Shown here: in pieces, positions 55,948 to 64,000 of the stretch
How the letters are laid out: every line of letters begins with the position of its first letter
Numbering within the stretch: the stretch's first letter is position 1
Program-made: the position numbers and the translations under genes
The notes under the pieces: model-generated
Told to the model about the DNA's origin: nothing
The model's input: the letters and a program-made list of their open reading frames with translations, nothing else
Databases searched by the model: none
Assembly: GCA_036320915.1 (NCBI GenBank)
Contig: JAXBDG010000001.1
Coordinates: 4,424,001 to 4,488,000 of the forward strand
From: Linnemannia elongata
Lineage: Eukaryota > Mortierellomycota > Mortierellomycetes > Mortierellales > Mortierellaceae
DNA: 64,000 nucleotides
Direction: 5' to 3'

Positions 55948-57201
55948 TCATACACTGGCTGCATTCTCATCGCCGTCGTTTGACATTTGTTCATCATCAT
56001 CTGAAACAACATCCAATCCCAGAAACTTTTCCTGAAGCCTTAGCAACTCACGACCATTTTCCAGTTTGTTTTGCACTGTACCTGTTTGTGTTAACTCTGG
56101 AACAAGTTGCTTCTCTCGTGGATAATCCACTCCTTCGTTCATCCATGCACGATGATGTGGCAGCTCTTCGATGTCCATCGCTTGAGCAAAGTTGCGAACA
56201 TTTAGCAAGAGAAGACAAAGGCGGAATGCAAGATTAAATTCCTTTTTGCAAGCAGTTCGCACAATCTCCTTGTTGTTAAACTTTGTAAATGTTTTCATGA
56301 GATCCCCAAAAACAGCCTCCACCATGGATCGAAATCCACCGAACAGAGCATTAAAATTGGACTCCTCTTCGTGAAGTGGCTGTAGTCGTTTCTTACGAAT
56401 GGGAAAACAAAAGTTATGCTCTTCCAGGTTTTCTTTTTCCACCAGATCTGCAATGTAATTTGTATATCCACCATCAAGGGCAATACAATCCATGCTGTCG
56501 ATCTTCTTGCCAATGTTCATCTCTAGTAGCATTTTGGCATCGTTGTTATCACGGCATGGTGCTGATTTGGACGCAAAGAGAACCATCCCATTGGCATCGA
56601 TAGCAACTTGTGTTCTCAAACCAGATTTCTTGAGCTTAAACGAGTACATTGCGGCTTTATCCTCTCCATATGTTGCACGCGAATCATGACCATCCAACAT
56701 GATTGTAACATGCCTGAACAGTGGTGGATTTTTCCAGTTGGATGTTCGAATGCGAATCTCCAAAGACGAAAACATGGATGCAAAACAGCGTTTAATCTCC
56801 TTTTCGAACAATGCATGCTCGACCTTGACGAATCTGCTGTATATGGCATGGAATGTGGACTTTGGCATGTACTGTGCCATGGAATCCATGGTTTCTCCAG
56901 CCACGAAAAAGTACAGAAACGCGATTCCTTTCTCCAACGCATTATACGGCCCGGGGAAATAGTGTTTATTCCAGATTTTGGAGAGAAAGAAAAACACGGT
57001 GATGGATCCAAGCCGCTTCATCAACAAAGCTTTCATGTCCTGTATTCTCCTGATTTGCTTAAACTCTGAACGATGAAATGTTTTAGTCTTTGCGCACATT
57101 GGCCAAGGTTCGTCAAGAAATCCCCATTCGCTCTCCAACAGTTCTTCAAACAGTCGCACAAGTTTCTTTGGCATAGGTTTTTCTCCAATAGCAGTCTCCA
57201 T
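55948..57201 (-). CDS. PIF/Harbinger-like DDE transposase of element 1
   Basis: An intronless 417 aa frame. Catalytic triad candidates are Asp170 (I-M-L-D-G-H-D-S-R-A-T-Y-G), Asp243 (I-A-L-D-G-G-Y) and Glu295 (G-G-F-R-S-M-V-E-A-V-F-G), with 51 residues between the last two, close to the spacing of DDE_Tnp_4/PIF enzymes. M-Y-S-F-K, G-L-R-T-Q-V and D-A-N-G lie between as in that family. The C-terminus is acidic (D-D-D-E-Q-M-S-N-D-G-D-E). No Myb/SANT partner gene, usual for PIF/Harbinger, is present. The frame is intact, and it is clearly homologous to 57708-58916. It presumably cuts at the GGGAGTC-type termini. Confidence 0.83.
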   Translation of the reverse strand: METAIGEKPMPKKLVRLFEELLESEWGFLDEPWPMCAKTKTFHRSEFKQIRRIQDMKALLMKRLGSITVFFFLSKIWNKHYFPGPYNALEKGIAFLYFFVAGETMDSMAQYMPKSTFHAIYSRFVKVEHALFEKEIKRCFASMFSSLEIRIRTSNWKNPPLFRHVTIMLDGHDSRATYGEDKAAMYSFKLKKSGLRTQVAIDANGMVLFASKSAPCRDNNDAKMLLEMNIGKKIDSMDCIALDGGYTNYIADLVEKENLEEHNFCFPIRKKRLQPLHEEESNFNALFGGFRSMVEAVFGDLMKTFTKFNNKEIVRTACKKEFNLAFRLCLLLLNVRNFAQAMDIEELPHHRAWMNEGVDYPREKQLVPELTQTGTVQNKLENGRELLRLQEKFLGLDVVSDDDEQMSNDGDENAASV

Positions 57202-57329
57202 GATTTTATAGTCGGGATAACAGGGATTTACCGCATAACCATCTCAATTATCCCTTGGTTTCCCAAGCAACGGGATGTAAAAAAAAGGTGGGTATAGCAT
57301 AACAGCAGCCGCAATACGGCGTGAGACCA

Positions 57330-57372
57330 TCGGCCAATCTGAAACTTCCCCCCCCCTTTGAACAACCATTTA
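57330..57372 (-). repeat. Right TIR of element 1, inner 43 bp
   Basis: It matches the inner end of the left TIR (52440-52482), including the C9/G9 run. It ends in TTA, the target duplicated by element 2. Confidence 0.9.
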
Positions 57373-57683
57373 GGGAGTCATCCGGGACTAGTATAGATAG
57401 GCGCTTCAAGGTGTGTGAGAGTATGCTGCATAGATTACCATATGTTTTAAAAAGGCGGTACCGGGGATGGATGAGTTTAGGATAGAGGGGAGCGTACAGT
57501 AGTTCTAGGTAAAAGAAGTAGGCTCTGGGAGGTTGTGCTGCATGAAAGACCTCGAAGGGGGGGTTGTAGCTTTACTCTGGTTGATGCCCTCAACCCCCCT
57601 TTGGTGTTATCCATTGCCGATGACCTACGGTATATGCATGATGTAAAGGTAACGAATGACAAATGCGGTATGGTAGACCAGGT
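57373..57683 (+). repeat. Left TIR of element 2
   Basis: It matches 61001-61313 in reverse complement with few differences. It contains TTTTAAAAA at 57445-57453 and, at its inner end, CAGGTAAGT, which would work as a splice donor just before the transposase start. Confidence 0.9.
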
Positions 57684-57707
57684 AAGTACAGGATATACAA
57701 AACAAAT

Positions 57708-58916
57708 ATGTCAAGCGGCAACGTTCCCGAAAAACTTCAAGATTTGTTCAGGGCGATTATTCAGGAGGAGTGGACCTTCTTGGATGATCCCTGGCCAATA
57801 TACCCAAAAACTCGTAGGGCACACCGGTCTGAGTTCAAGGTCATCAAGGGTATGCGTCACATGAAATTAGCGGTTATGTCCAAGCTGGGGGCTGTTGCGG
57901 TGTACTTCTTCCTGACGGTCCTGTGGAGTAAAGTATACTTCCCCGGTCCGTATAAGGCACTTGAAAAGGGTATTGCCTTCTTATACTTTTTTGTCTCTGG
58001 AGAATCCATGGAGTCCATGTCGGTGTTCATGCCCCGGTCATCCTTCTACGAGATCTTTCGCACCTTCTTCAAGGAGGAAAGGAGCCTGTTCAACAAGGAA
58101 ATGGCAAGGTGCTTCTCAACCATGTTTTCCACCCCGGAGATACGCATGCGATCGGCCAGATGGAGTAACCCAAAGATGTTCAAGCATGTAACACTGCTGC
58201 TGGATGGCCATGACACACGGGCAACCTATGGGGAGTTAAAGTCGGAGATGTACAGCTTTAAGTTCAGGAAGTCAGGCCTCCGCACACAAGTATGCATAGA
58301 CGTCAACAACATGGTGGTCTTTGTGTCCAAGTCCGAGTCATGTAAGAAACACAACGATGGTACCATGCTGGTTGACATGGGTGTAGCCAAAAGGATTCAT
58401 GAGGTGGACTGCATTGGCCTTGATGGTGGATACCCACAGCATATACCCAAGCTCCTGGAGAAAGAGGACACCCTGGATATTCGCAACTTTTGTTTTCCCA
58501 TACGTAAGCGCAATGGAAAGCCCTTGGATGAGGATGAGGCTACCTTTAATACGATGTTCGGAGGATTCAGGTCTATGGTTGAAAATACCTTTGGTGAGCT
58601 CGGATCCACCTTTGCCAAGTTCAACCATAAAGACGCCATCCGTACCACCGACAAGAGGGAGGTTAACATGATGTTGCGGTTGTGCTTTCTGCTGCTAAAT
58701 GTACGTAATATGTCCAACAACCTCAGCCTGGATATACTACCCCACCATATGGAATGGATCGAGGATGGATTCGACTATCCAACCACCAATAAGCCTGTCC
58801 TGCAGAACTCCGAGGTAGAGACTGTCCAAAATAGGCTACAGAATGGATCTGAACTACAGGAACTCCAGAACGCCTTCTTGGGAATGGACATGTCGGAGGA
58901 TGACGAGGAACTGTAG
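57708..58916 (+). CDS. PIF/Harbinger-like DDE transposase of element 2
   Basis: 402 aa when started at the ATG at 57708; an upstream in-frame ATG at 57663 lies inside the TIR and the added residues have no counterpart in element 1. The triad is Asp156 (L-L-L-D-G-H-D-T-R-A-T-Y-G), Asp229 (I-G-L-D-G-G-Y) and Glu282 (G-G-F-R-S-M-V-E-N-T-F-G). F-P-G-P-Y-K-A-L-E-K-G and F-C-F-P-I-R-K are shared with the element 1 enzyme. The acidic tail ends S-E-D-D-E-E-L. It converges with the Rep-like gene across a 58 bp gap. Confidence 0.83.
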   Translation: MSSGNVPEKLQDLFRAIIQEEWTFLDDPWPIYPKTRRAHRSEFKVIKGMRHMKLAVMSKLGAVAVYFFLTVLWSKVYFPGPYKALEKGIAFLYFFVSGESMESMSVFMPRSSFYEIFRTFFKEERSLFNKEMARCFSTMFSTPEIRMRSARWSNPKMFKHVTLLLDGHDTRATYGELKSEMYSFKFRKSGLRTQVCIDVNNMVVFVSKSESCKKHNDGTMLVDMGVAKRIHEVDCIGLDGGYPQHIPKLLEKEDTLDIRNFCFPIRKRNGKPLDEDEATFNTMFGGFRSMVENTFGELGSTFAKFNHKDAIRTTDKREVNMMLRLCFLLLNVRNMSNNLSLDILPHHMEWIEDGFDYPTTNKPVLQNSEVETVQNRLQNGSELQELQNAFLGMDMSEDDEEL

Positions 58917-58946
58917 GGCCTGATTTCTGTAGCAGCATGTACCAAG

Positions 58947-58956
58947 TTTTTAAAAA
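58947..58956. terminator. TTTTTAAAAA palindrome in the convergent gap of element 2
   Basis: It lies in the same place as 55905-55914 in element 1, between the stops of the convergent transposase and Rep-like genes, and is followed by the same ACCTT word. Confidence 0.5.
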
Positions 58957-58974
58957 CCTTACCTTACGTTACTC

Positions 58975-60666
58975 CTAGACCAGCTTACACTTCATGTCGT
59001 TCGTGCCTTTGGAGCGGACTATGCGTTCTGCAAGGAAGGTCATCTTTGGCACATGGTGGATTCTTACTTGGCCATTCGTTCCCCTATATTTTCCCCGCCA
59101 CCTTTCCCACAGGTTACAGAGGGACTTACCGGCTCTAACTCTGGTCCCACAGTCCATAATTATATGCCAGTACAAAGTCCCGCGAAACTTCTTTAAGCCT
59201 GCTGCAGCAATGGTATATATGCGACCTGGCTCAAGCACATTGTAGCCGGTTCCAAAGGCGGATGAATGTATACTCTGCATATGCTTAACATACTGCCCAT
59301 CATCGGATCTGCGCTCCACAAGGACAGCTAACGGTGCACTCTCCTTGTTGTGTCGCCTCTTTGGCCATCCAATGCGGATGTTGTCCACAGATACAATACC
59401 CATGTCGGCAAACTTATATACTTCGCGGTCGAACAGTGCGTATGAGGGGAACATACCCTTGGAACCACCTGGTACCAATGTTTTGGCCTTGCAGCCTGGC
59501 TCTCTCTCATACATCTTCTCCTTGGTGACCTCCACTGTACCATTCTCGCTAACTTTGGCCTCCACATAGTAGATGGGACGGTCGTTGAACGAGTAGTTGG
59601 CAACCAGGTGCATGGCAAGCGGTGCTGAAACTTTGGACCACATATAACCGTACTTCTTGCGGGTTGTAGAGTTCCACCAGTGGCAGTATGCAAAGACCTT
59701 GCTTCCAGGGATATACACCGCGACCATGGCCTTTATAAGCTCAGCACGTTCTATCCAGTACTGTTCATAGCTGTAGTCAAACGTGGTGCAGCCGTCCAAA
59801 AGCCTACGCGCATCATCCATCCTATCTTGGTATACCGCCAAAGGGTGCAGCCTTGAGCCATAAAAGGTTAGCTCCAGCCGTGAAAGGCCATGATCCCTAT
59901 GGCGCAATAGAGTCCTGGTGAACTTCTCATCTGGATTGGCAACTATATCCTCCATCCTTGAGCCGAGACTCTTTCGCACATCCGCGCTTTCGAGCATCTG
60001 GACCAGCTTGTTATAGACCTTGCACCTGATATTTTGGGCATTGTCTGCAGATGCAAACCAGGTCACACAGTGGTCACCCACCCGTCCGCGATCGTTGACT
60101 ATCGTTGAAATGCCCTTAGCCTTCAAGTGCCTCTCCAAATAGGTCCGAGTTGATACATACCTGCAGTCATGGGTCATGTCGATGTCATGCAGGACAAGGT
60201 ACCGCTTCCGAAGGATAGGCAGGATGGCAGCCATGGCCATTACCACCTTTTTGGCACGGCAGTGGTATAGAGACACCTTGATAGAGACAAATCCGGCAGA
60301 GTATGGTCCATTGCTGTGCTCTTGTGCATGTGCGGTTTGGATGTCAGCAGGGATATACTCTTCGTCCAACAGAGTGCCACTATGCAGCGACTTGATGGAA
60401 TCGTAAGGTAGATCCGCCTTGCTAAATGCCTCACGTAAGTCAGCCATATATTTGCCAATGGACTTGCCCTTGACCTTTTCATCGGCATAGTTGACCGGAG
60501 CCCAAAAAACCATACTGTCACAGAACATCTTGGAGAACCGTGTGAACCCCTTGCGTTTGGTACCTCCAAGACGACCAAGGGGATGTACACATTTGCCAAC
60601 GTCGGCAAGGTTGTGCGTGTACTTATTGAGGATCTCGTTGATGATAGCTTCCTTTGACCGTGACAT
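58975..60666 (-). CDS. Replication-initiator-like protein of element 2 (563 aa)
   Basis: An intronless frame, collinear with the element 1 protein. All three central motifs are kept: L-H-D-I-D-M-T-H-D-C, I-R-C-K-V-Y-N-K-L and R-L-E-L-T-F-Y-G. So are V-R-K-S-L-G-S-R-M-E-D, A-Y-C-H-W-W-N-S, K-K-Y-G-Y-M-W and Y-S-F-N-D-R-P-I-Y-Y, and the C-terminal end R-S-K-G-T-N-D-M-K-C. Retention of the D-x-D, the Y-N-K tyrosine and the R-x-E strand in a diverged copy supports catalytic or structural importance. I infer the same Rep_trans/RstA-like role. An alternative is a novel DNA-binding partner protein that only resembles Rep locally. Confidence 0.72.
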   Translation of the reverse strand: MSRSKEAIINEILNKYTHNLADVGKCVHPLGRLGGTKRKGFTRFSKMFCDSMVFWAPVNYADEKVKGKSIGKYMADLREAFSKADLPYDSIKSLHSGTLLDEEYIPADIQTAHAQEHSNGPYSAGFVSIKVSLYHCRAKKVVMAMAAILPILRKRYLVLHDIDMTHDCRYVSTRTYLERHLKAKGISTIVNDRGRVGDHCVTWFASADNAQNIRCKVYNKLVQMLESADVRKSLGSRMEDIVANPDEKFTRTLLRHRDHGLSRLELTFYGSRLHPLAVYQDRMDDARRLLDGCTTFDYSYEQYWIERAELIKAMVAVYIPGSKVFAYCHWWNSTTRKKYGYMWSKVSAPLAMHLVANYSFNDRPIYYVEAKVSENGTVEVTKEKMYEREPGCKAKTLVPGGSKGMFPSYALFDREVYKFADMGIVSVDNIRIGWPKRRHNKESAPLAVLVERRSDDGQYVKHMQSIHSSAFGTGYNVLEPGRIYTIAAAGLKKFRGTLYWHIIMDCGTRVRAGKSLCNLWERWRGKYRGTNGQVRIHHVPKMTFLAERIVRSKGTNDMKCKLV

Positions 60667-60685
60667 GTTGTTAATAGATTCTTGC

Positions 60686-60695
60686 TTTTTAAAAA
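60686..60695. promoter_or_regulatory. TTTTTAAAAA motif between small and Rep-like genes, element 2
   Basis: It lies in the 34 bp gap between the small-protein stop and the Rep-like start (both minus strand). Confidence 0.5.
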
Positions 60696-60700
60696 CTCCC

Positions 60701-60982
60701 TTAGGTGGCCTTCAACTCAGTGCGCATAAGGTACTCACCAGCAGCTTCGTTGGTCAACAGTCCTTTCTCAGAGAGTTCACGTCGGATACCCTTGTATACC
60801 TTTTCCAACATCGAGTAGATAGTATGTGGACACCACGTTTCACCAAAGTCAGGAGATTTAGCGCGGTGAATATCCACGAATGCATCAAGGTACACATACA
60901 TACAGGTCTCTAAGCGATGGTCCGTAATAAATTCAGCGACGACATCCTGTTGCAAAGATTTATGTGTAAGCGGAATAGGCAT
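60701..60982 (-). CDS. Small conserved transposon protein of element 2 (93 aa)
   Basis: The start at 60982 (M-P-I-P-L-T) is chosen because it aligns with M-P-T-R-L-T of the element 1 homologue; the frame extends upstream to 61030, but that part lies in the TIR. Shared blocks are Q-Q-D-V-V-A-E-F, Y-L-D-A-F-V-D-I-H-R and G-L-L-T-N-E-A-A-G-E-Y. No known domain is recognised. It lies directly upstream of the Rep-like gene, as in element 1. Confidence 0.72.
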   Translation of the reverse strand: MPIPLTHKSLQQDVVAEFITDHRLETCMYVYLDAFVDIHRAKSPDFGETWCPHTIYSMLEKVYKGIRRELSEKGLLTNEAAGEYLMRTELKAT

Positions 60983-61000
60983 TGTTGTTTTCTTTGGGGC

Positions 61001-61313
61001 ACCTTGTCTACCATACCGCCGATTTGTCATTCGTTACCTTTACATCATGCATATACCGTAGGTCATCGGCAATGGATAACACCAAAGGGGGGTTGAGGGC
61101 ATCAGCCAGAGTAAAGCTACAACCCCCCCTTCGAGGTCTTTCATGCAGCACAACCTCCCAGAGCCTACTTCTTTTACCTAGAACTACTGTACGCTCCCCT
61201 CTATCCTAAACTCATCCATCCCCGGTACCGCCTTTTTAAAACATATGGTAATCTATGCAGCATACTCTCACACACCTTGAAGCGCCTATCTATACTAGTC
61301 CCGGATGACTCCC
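61001..61313 (-). repeat. Right TIR of element 2
   Basis: Its inner end reaches to within about 20 bp of the small-protein start codon, so promoter and leader of both outer genes must lie inside the TIRs. Confidence 0.9.
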
Positions 61314-61316
61314 TTA

Positions 61317-61504
61317 GACCACAAAAAAAATACATATATCTTGACACTCCTTCCTCATGTTTTGTTTTTGGAATACAGCTGGATAACCCACTCCATCAGA
61401 GATTTGTTGCTTTAGTATCTCTACTCTTTTTAAAAACACCATCCTTATTTATATCCGCTGATACTGCATGATACATATAACCATTTGGACCCAAGACGAC
61501 TCCC
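61317..61504 (-). repeat. Right TIR of element 1, outer 188 bp
   Basis: It continues the inner 43 bp at 57330-57372; together they make 231 bp, exactly the length of the left TIR. The palindrome at 61427-61436 mirrors 52320-52329. Confidence 0.92.
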
Positions 61505-61920
61505 CATGGAAAATTGCTTAGACGATACGACGTGAAGAAGATTCCAAGAACCATTTTAAGACAAAGTGGGATATAGCGCACCTTAATAATTAGAGTAACC
61601 GACGTTTAAAGTTGTGTTCGGCACCAATAGAGGGATTTTTTCTTAAATGAATTATTTTGTTCAAAGCTTTGGGAGGGGGAATGGCGGGACCTCTACTGAC
61701 TTTCATGCGCTGGTTGCTTGAAAAGTTGGGCGAGCGTTAATATAAACGATCAGAGAATCCCATCAAATGATCAAAAACCTCTACTGGTTGCCTAGAGATA
61801 AGAATATATGAGGCAATTCTCAGGTTTTTCAAGCCGGGATATCTTGACAATAAACCAGGCAATTTACAGCTTCGCTGTAAGACACAAGGCCACTGCTCCC
61901 AGTTCAACACTAAAAGCTGC

Positions 61921-62602
61921 CTGGTGAATTATCCATGCCTAGTATAGAGAGGCTTTGCACAATGTGTCGGAGTATGTCGCGTAGATGGCTACTTGTCTTG
62001 AAAAGATTGCACCTGCAATGGATGGGCACATTATAAGAAGAAGCATACAGCAGTTCTGGGTAAAAGAGGAACGCATAGGAGGTAGTGCAGCATAAAACTC
62101 CTCGAAGGGCGGTCAAAGCTTTACATGGGTCGATGCCCCTTCTGTTTAATCCATTGATAATCTCCTACGGTATGGCACATCGGTCAGAGTCCCTTATTCA
62201 TTAAAGTATGCCATACACAACATCATAGATTATTTCCAAGCTGGGGGGCTGTTGCGGCATACTAACAATCCTGCGGAATAAAGTGTACTTCCTCGGTGCA
62301 TGTAAGGCACTTGAAAAGGGTATTGCATTGTTCGATTCCATGTCCGTGATCATGCGTGCGTCGTCATCCTTCTATGAGTTTCTTCGTACGCTCTTCAAGA
62401 AAGAACGGAGTCTGTTCAACAAGGTGATGGCAGGGTGCTTTCGAACCATATTTTCCGCACCGGAGATACGCATGCGATAACGAAGTTGGACCAAACCAAA
62501 GGTGCCCAAGCAAGTGATACTGCTACTCGATAGCACGACGCATGGGCAACCTACAGGATATCAATGTCAGATATTCACGGCTATAGATTCAAAAAGTGGG
62601 CC
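61921..62602 (+). pseudogene. Decayed third copy of the element 2 family (TIR plus 5' part of the transposase)
   Basis: Positions 61921-62170 follow the element 2 TIR word by word with many changes (CTAGTATAGA, ACAGCAGTTCTGGGTAAAAGA, CCTCGAAGG, CCATTGATAAT, CCTACGGTATGG). Positions 62225-62600 follow the transposase: V-Y-F-L-G-A-C-K-A-L-E-K-G, F-F/L-K-K-E-R-S-L-F-N-K and E-I-R-M-R can be read, with deletions and a stop right after. Similarity stops abruptly at 62602, where another element begins. Confidence 0.75.
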
Positions 62603-64000
62603 TTCCTCAAATTTGCAACATAAAGGCTATCACAAGTGAAAAGTACCTCCCACGTTGAAAAAACCCTAAAAAACCCTAAAAATTCTGTATAACCACGCAT
62701 GCTTGAAGAATCCTGAAAAACCCTAAAAAAACCCTGAAAACAAATATTGAAAATTTGAAGCATCGGTTCCACAGCTGTATTTAATAATTTCCTTATTTGT
62801 AAACTGGATGTAAATAGAAAATGGTTCATACCTCTAATACAGTAATAATAAACAACAGAGACGTAGGCGATCGTTTATGCTTTCAGAGACCTTTTCAAAG
62901 TAAGGACGCCAGTGTCAGAGGTCACATATAGATGGAATTGATGGAGAGTGGAGGTTGATAATATGGGAGGGTGGTGGTGTGAAGAAAGGTTAGTAATGTT
63001 TTGAAAGGAAGGGGTAGCTTTCCACTGACTGAGGGTTTACAACCCTTATGAAAGATCCACCGTTAACCATAGATCTCCATATGGGAAGAGAATGGCGAAT
63101 TCGCCAAAAAACTTTTTTTTAAATCCGACATCATCGTCGAGCCCCATGTCGACATGAGTATTGAGCATCCCTTGATGGATCAATTTCAAAGTGGCATTTA
63201 CTTCACGGATTGATGAGGTCCTGGAACGCAAAGTGGATGTGGTTGATTCCCTCACCATAGACCCTCTTTTTCATGTTTACTTTGTGGGGTGACCTGTTGT
63301 CGATTTTTTTTAAATATTAAGGGAAAACTGATGATGAACATAATGCCTGTAAAAATCTGGAACTCTGGAGTTCCAGAATCATTCCAAGGGATACTGAACC
63401 CGGACGACTTCTGTTAGTTACGCGCTAGTATAGCGAAATGCTAACATACGGAGGCATATATGAACAAATTATACATATTATATTTCCTTGATAACGTGTA
63501 GACTGCCCATATGGAGAGCTAAGGGGAGATCTAAGGTTAGCGGGTGAATTTTTTACAGAGGTTGTAAACCCTCAGTCAGTGGAAAGCTACCCCTTCCTTT
63601 CAAAACATTACTAACCTTTCTTCACACCACCACCCTCCCATATTATCAACCTCCACTCTCCATCAATTCCATCTATATGTGACCTCTGACACTGGCGTCC
63701 TTACTTTGAAAAGGTCTCTGAAAGCATAAACGATCGCCTACGTCTCTGTTGTTTATTATTACTGTATTAGAGGTATGAACCATTTTCTATTTACATCCAG
63801 TTTACAAAAAAGGAATTATTAAATACAGCTGTGAAACCGATGCTTCAAATTTTCAATATTTGTTTTCAGGGTTTTTTTAGGGTTTTTCAAGATTCTTCAA
63901 GCATGCGTGGTTTTACAGAATTTTTAGGGTTTTTTAGGGTTTTTTCAACGTGGGAGGTACTTTTCACTTGTGATAGCCTTTATGTTGCAAATTTGAGGAA
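62603..64000. mobile_element. Element with long inverted arms (about 440 bp) running off the window
   Basis: Left arm 62603-63044 and right arm 63560-64000 are near-perfect reverse complements around a 515 bp centre with no recognisable gene. The arms contain repeated CCCTAAAAA words near 62660-62740 (TTTTTAGGG on the right side). The left edge coincides with the break in the transposase relic, so it inserted there. It is probably a non-autonomous foldback-type DNA element. Its right end and target duplication are at or beyond 64000. Confidence 0.75.

Larger units (their letters stand above)
57373..61313. mobile_element. Element 2: related transposon nested in the right TIR of element 1
   Basis: 3941 bp, with TIRs of about 311 bp starting GGGAGTCATC and an exact TTA duplication (57370-57372 and 61314-61316). 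Gene content equals element 1 but the orientation is reversed: transposase (57708-58916, plus), Rep-like (58975-60666, minus), small protein (60701-60982, minus). There is almost no spare sequence between genes and TIRs, so the element is nearly minimal and lacks the subterminal array of element 1. All three frames are open. The proteins are clearly diverged from those of element 1, so this is a different subfamily, not a recent duplicate. Confidence 0.88.
52252..61504. mobile_element. Element 1: PIF/Harbinger-like DNA transposon with a replication-initiator-like gene (interrupted by element 2)
   Basis: Terminal inverted repeats of 231 bp begin GGGAGTCGTC at 52252 and end at 61504, and CAT is duplicated on both sides (52249-52251, 61505-61507). 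Without the nested element 2 and its TTA duplication the element is 5309 bp. Contents: a subterminal repeat array (about 52655-53300), a small-protein gene (53866-54132, plus), a Rep-like gene (54204-55901, plus) and a DDE transposase (55948-57201, minus), all intronless. The right TIR is split into 57330-57372 and 61317-61504. The three frames are open, so it may be recently active, although one TIR is broken. Naming it PIF/Harbinger-like rests on the transposase fold and the 3-bp target duplication. Confidence 0.82.

Noticed and set aside
57663..57707. Upstream start of the element 2 transposase
   Set aside because: It lies within the TIR, the extra residues have no counterpart in the element 1 transposase, and the ATG at 57708 aligns with the start there.
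62660..63960. Telomere or interstitial telomeric array
   Set aside because: Only a few TTTTTAGGG words occur, with irregular spacing, and they are mirrored within inverted arms, so they belong to the element.

Overview
This window looks like nuclear DNA of an early-diverging filamentous fungus. Mortierellomycota/Mucoromycota is the most likely group, but that is an inference from gene style and not a database match. Genes are dense and often divergent or convergent. They are split by many short GT-AG introns, mostly about 60-250 bp, and some exons are only 10-18 nt long. The left 31 kb is mostly conserved housekeeping sequence.

Layout, left to right. 1) 2.4-8.5 kb: a JAZF1/Sfp1-type zinc-finger regulator and a Nup35/Nup53 nucleoporin. 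2) 9.0-17.8 kb: a local family of Sel1-repeat genes that share an N-terminal module around a D-I-x-L-W-x-D-I motif. One copy is intact (12878-14606); the others carry frameshifts or nonsense codons or are bare remnants. A small GPI-anchor-like secreted protein sits among them. 3) 18.6-28.5 kb: NEDD8 (five small exons), prefoldin subunit 1, mitochondrial SDHA, a MAM33/p32 protein and the regulatory subunit of the NEDD8 E1. NEDD8 and half of its activating enzyme are therefore about 6 kb apart. 4) 28.8-30.4 kb: a Ser/Pro-rich tail-anchored protein. 5) 32.4-38.4 kb: a decayed 5'-truncated LINE with reverse transcriptase, RNase H and a CCHC finger, next to a stub of a second copy. 6) 39.4-47.8 kb: a probably peroxisomal alpha/beta-hydrolase, a CAMK-type kinase and a small double-hairpin membrane protein. 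7) 47.8-49.2 kb: a dead Fanzor (eukaryotic TnpB-like) gene.

The accessory region at 52.2-64.0 kb is the most unusual part. A 5.3 kb transposon (element 1, 52252-61504) has 231 bp terminal inverted repeats (TIRs). A related 3.94 kb transposon (element 2, 57373-61313, TIRs of about 311 bp, TTA target duplication) has jumped into its right TIR. Both carry the same three intronless genes in the same relative order: a small protein of about 90 aa, a protein of about 565 aa with motifs resembling Rep_trans/RstA-type replication initiators, and, convergent to these, a PIF/Harbinger-like DDE transposase. A palindromic TTTTTAAAA(A) motif sits at nearly every gene junction and inside the TIRs. To the right lies a decayed third copy (61921-62602). 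It is itself interrupted by another element with arms of about 440 bp that runs off the window.

Exons were assembled by eye from splice motifs and reading phase, and all intact gene models close in frame. Family assignments rest on motif recognition without searches. The three-gene elements are the best candidate here for an undescribed system: a cut-and-paste transposase consistently paired with a replication-initiator-like protein.
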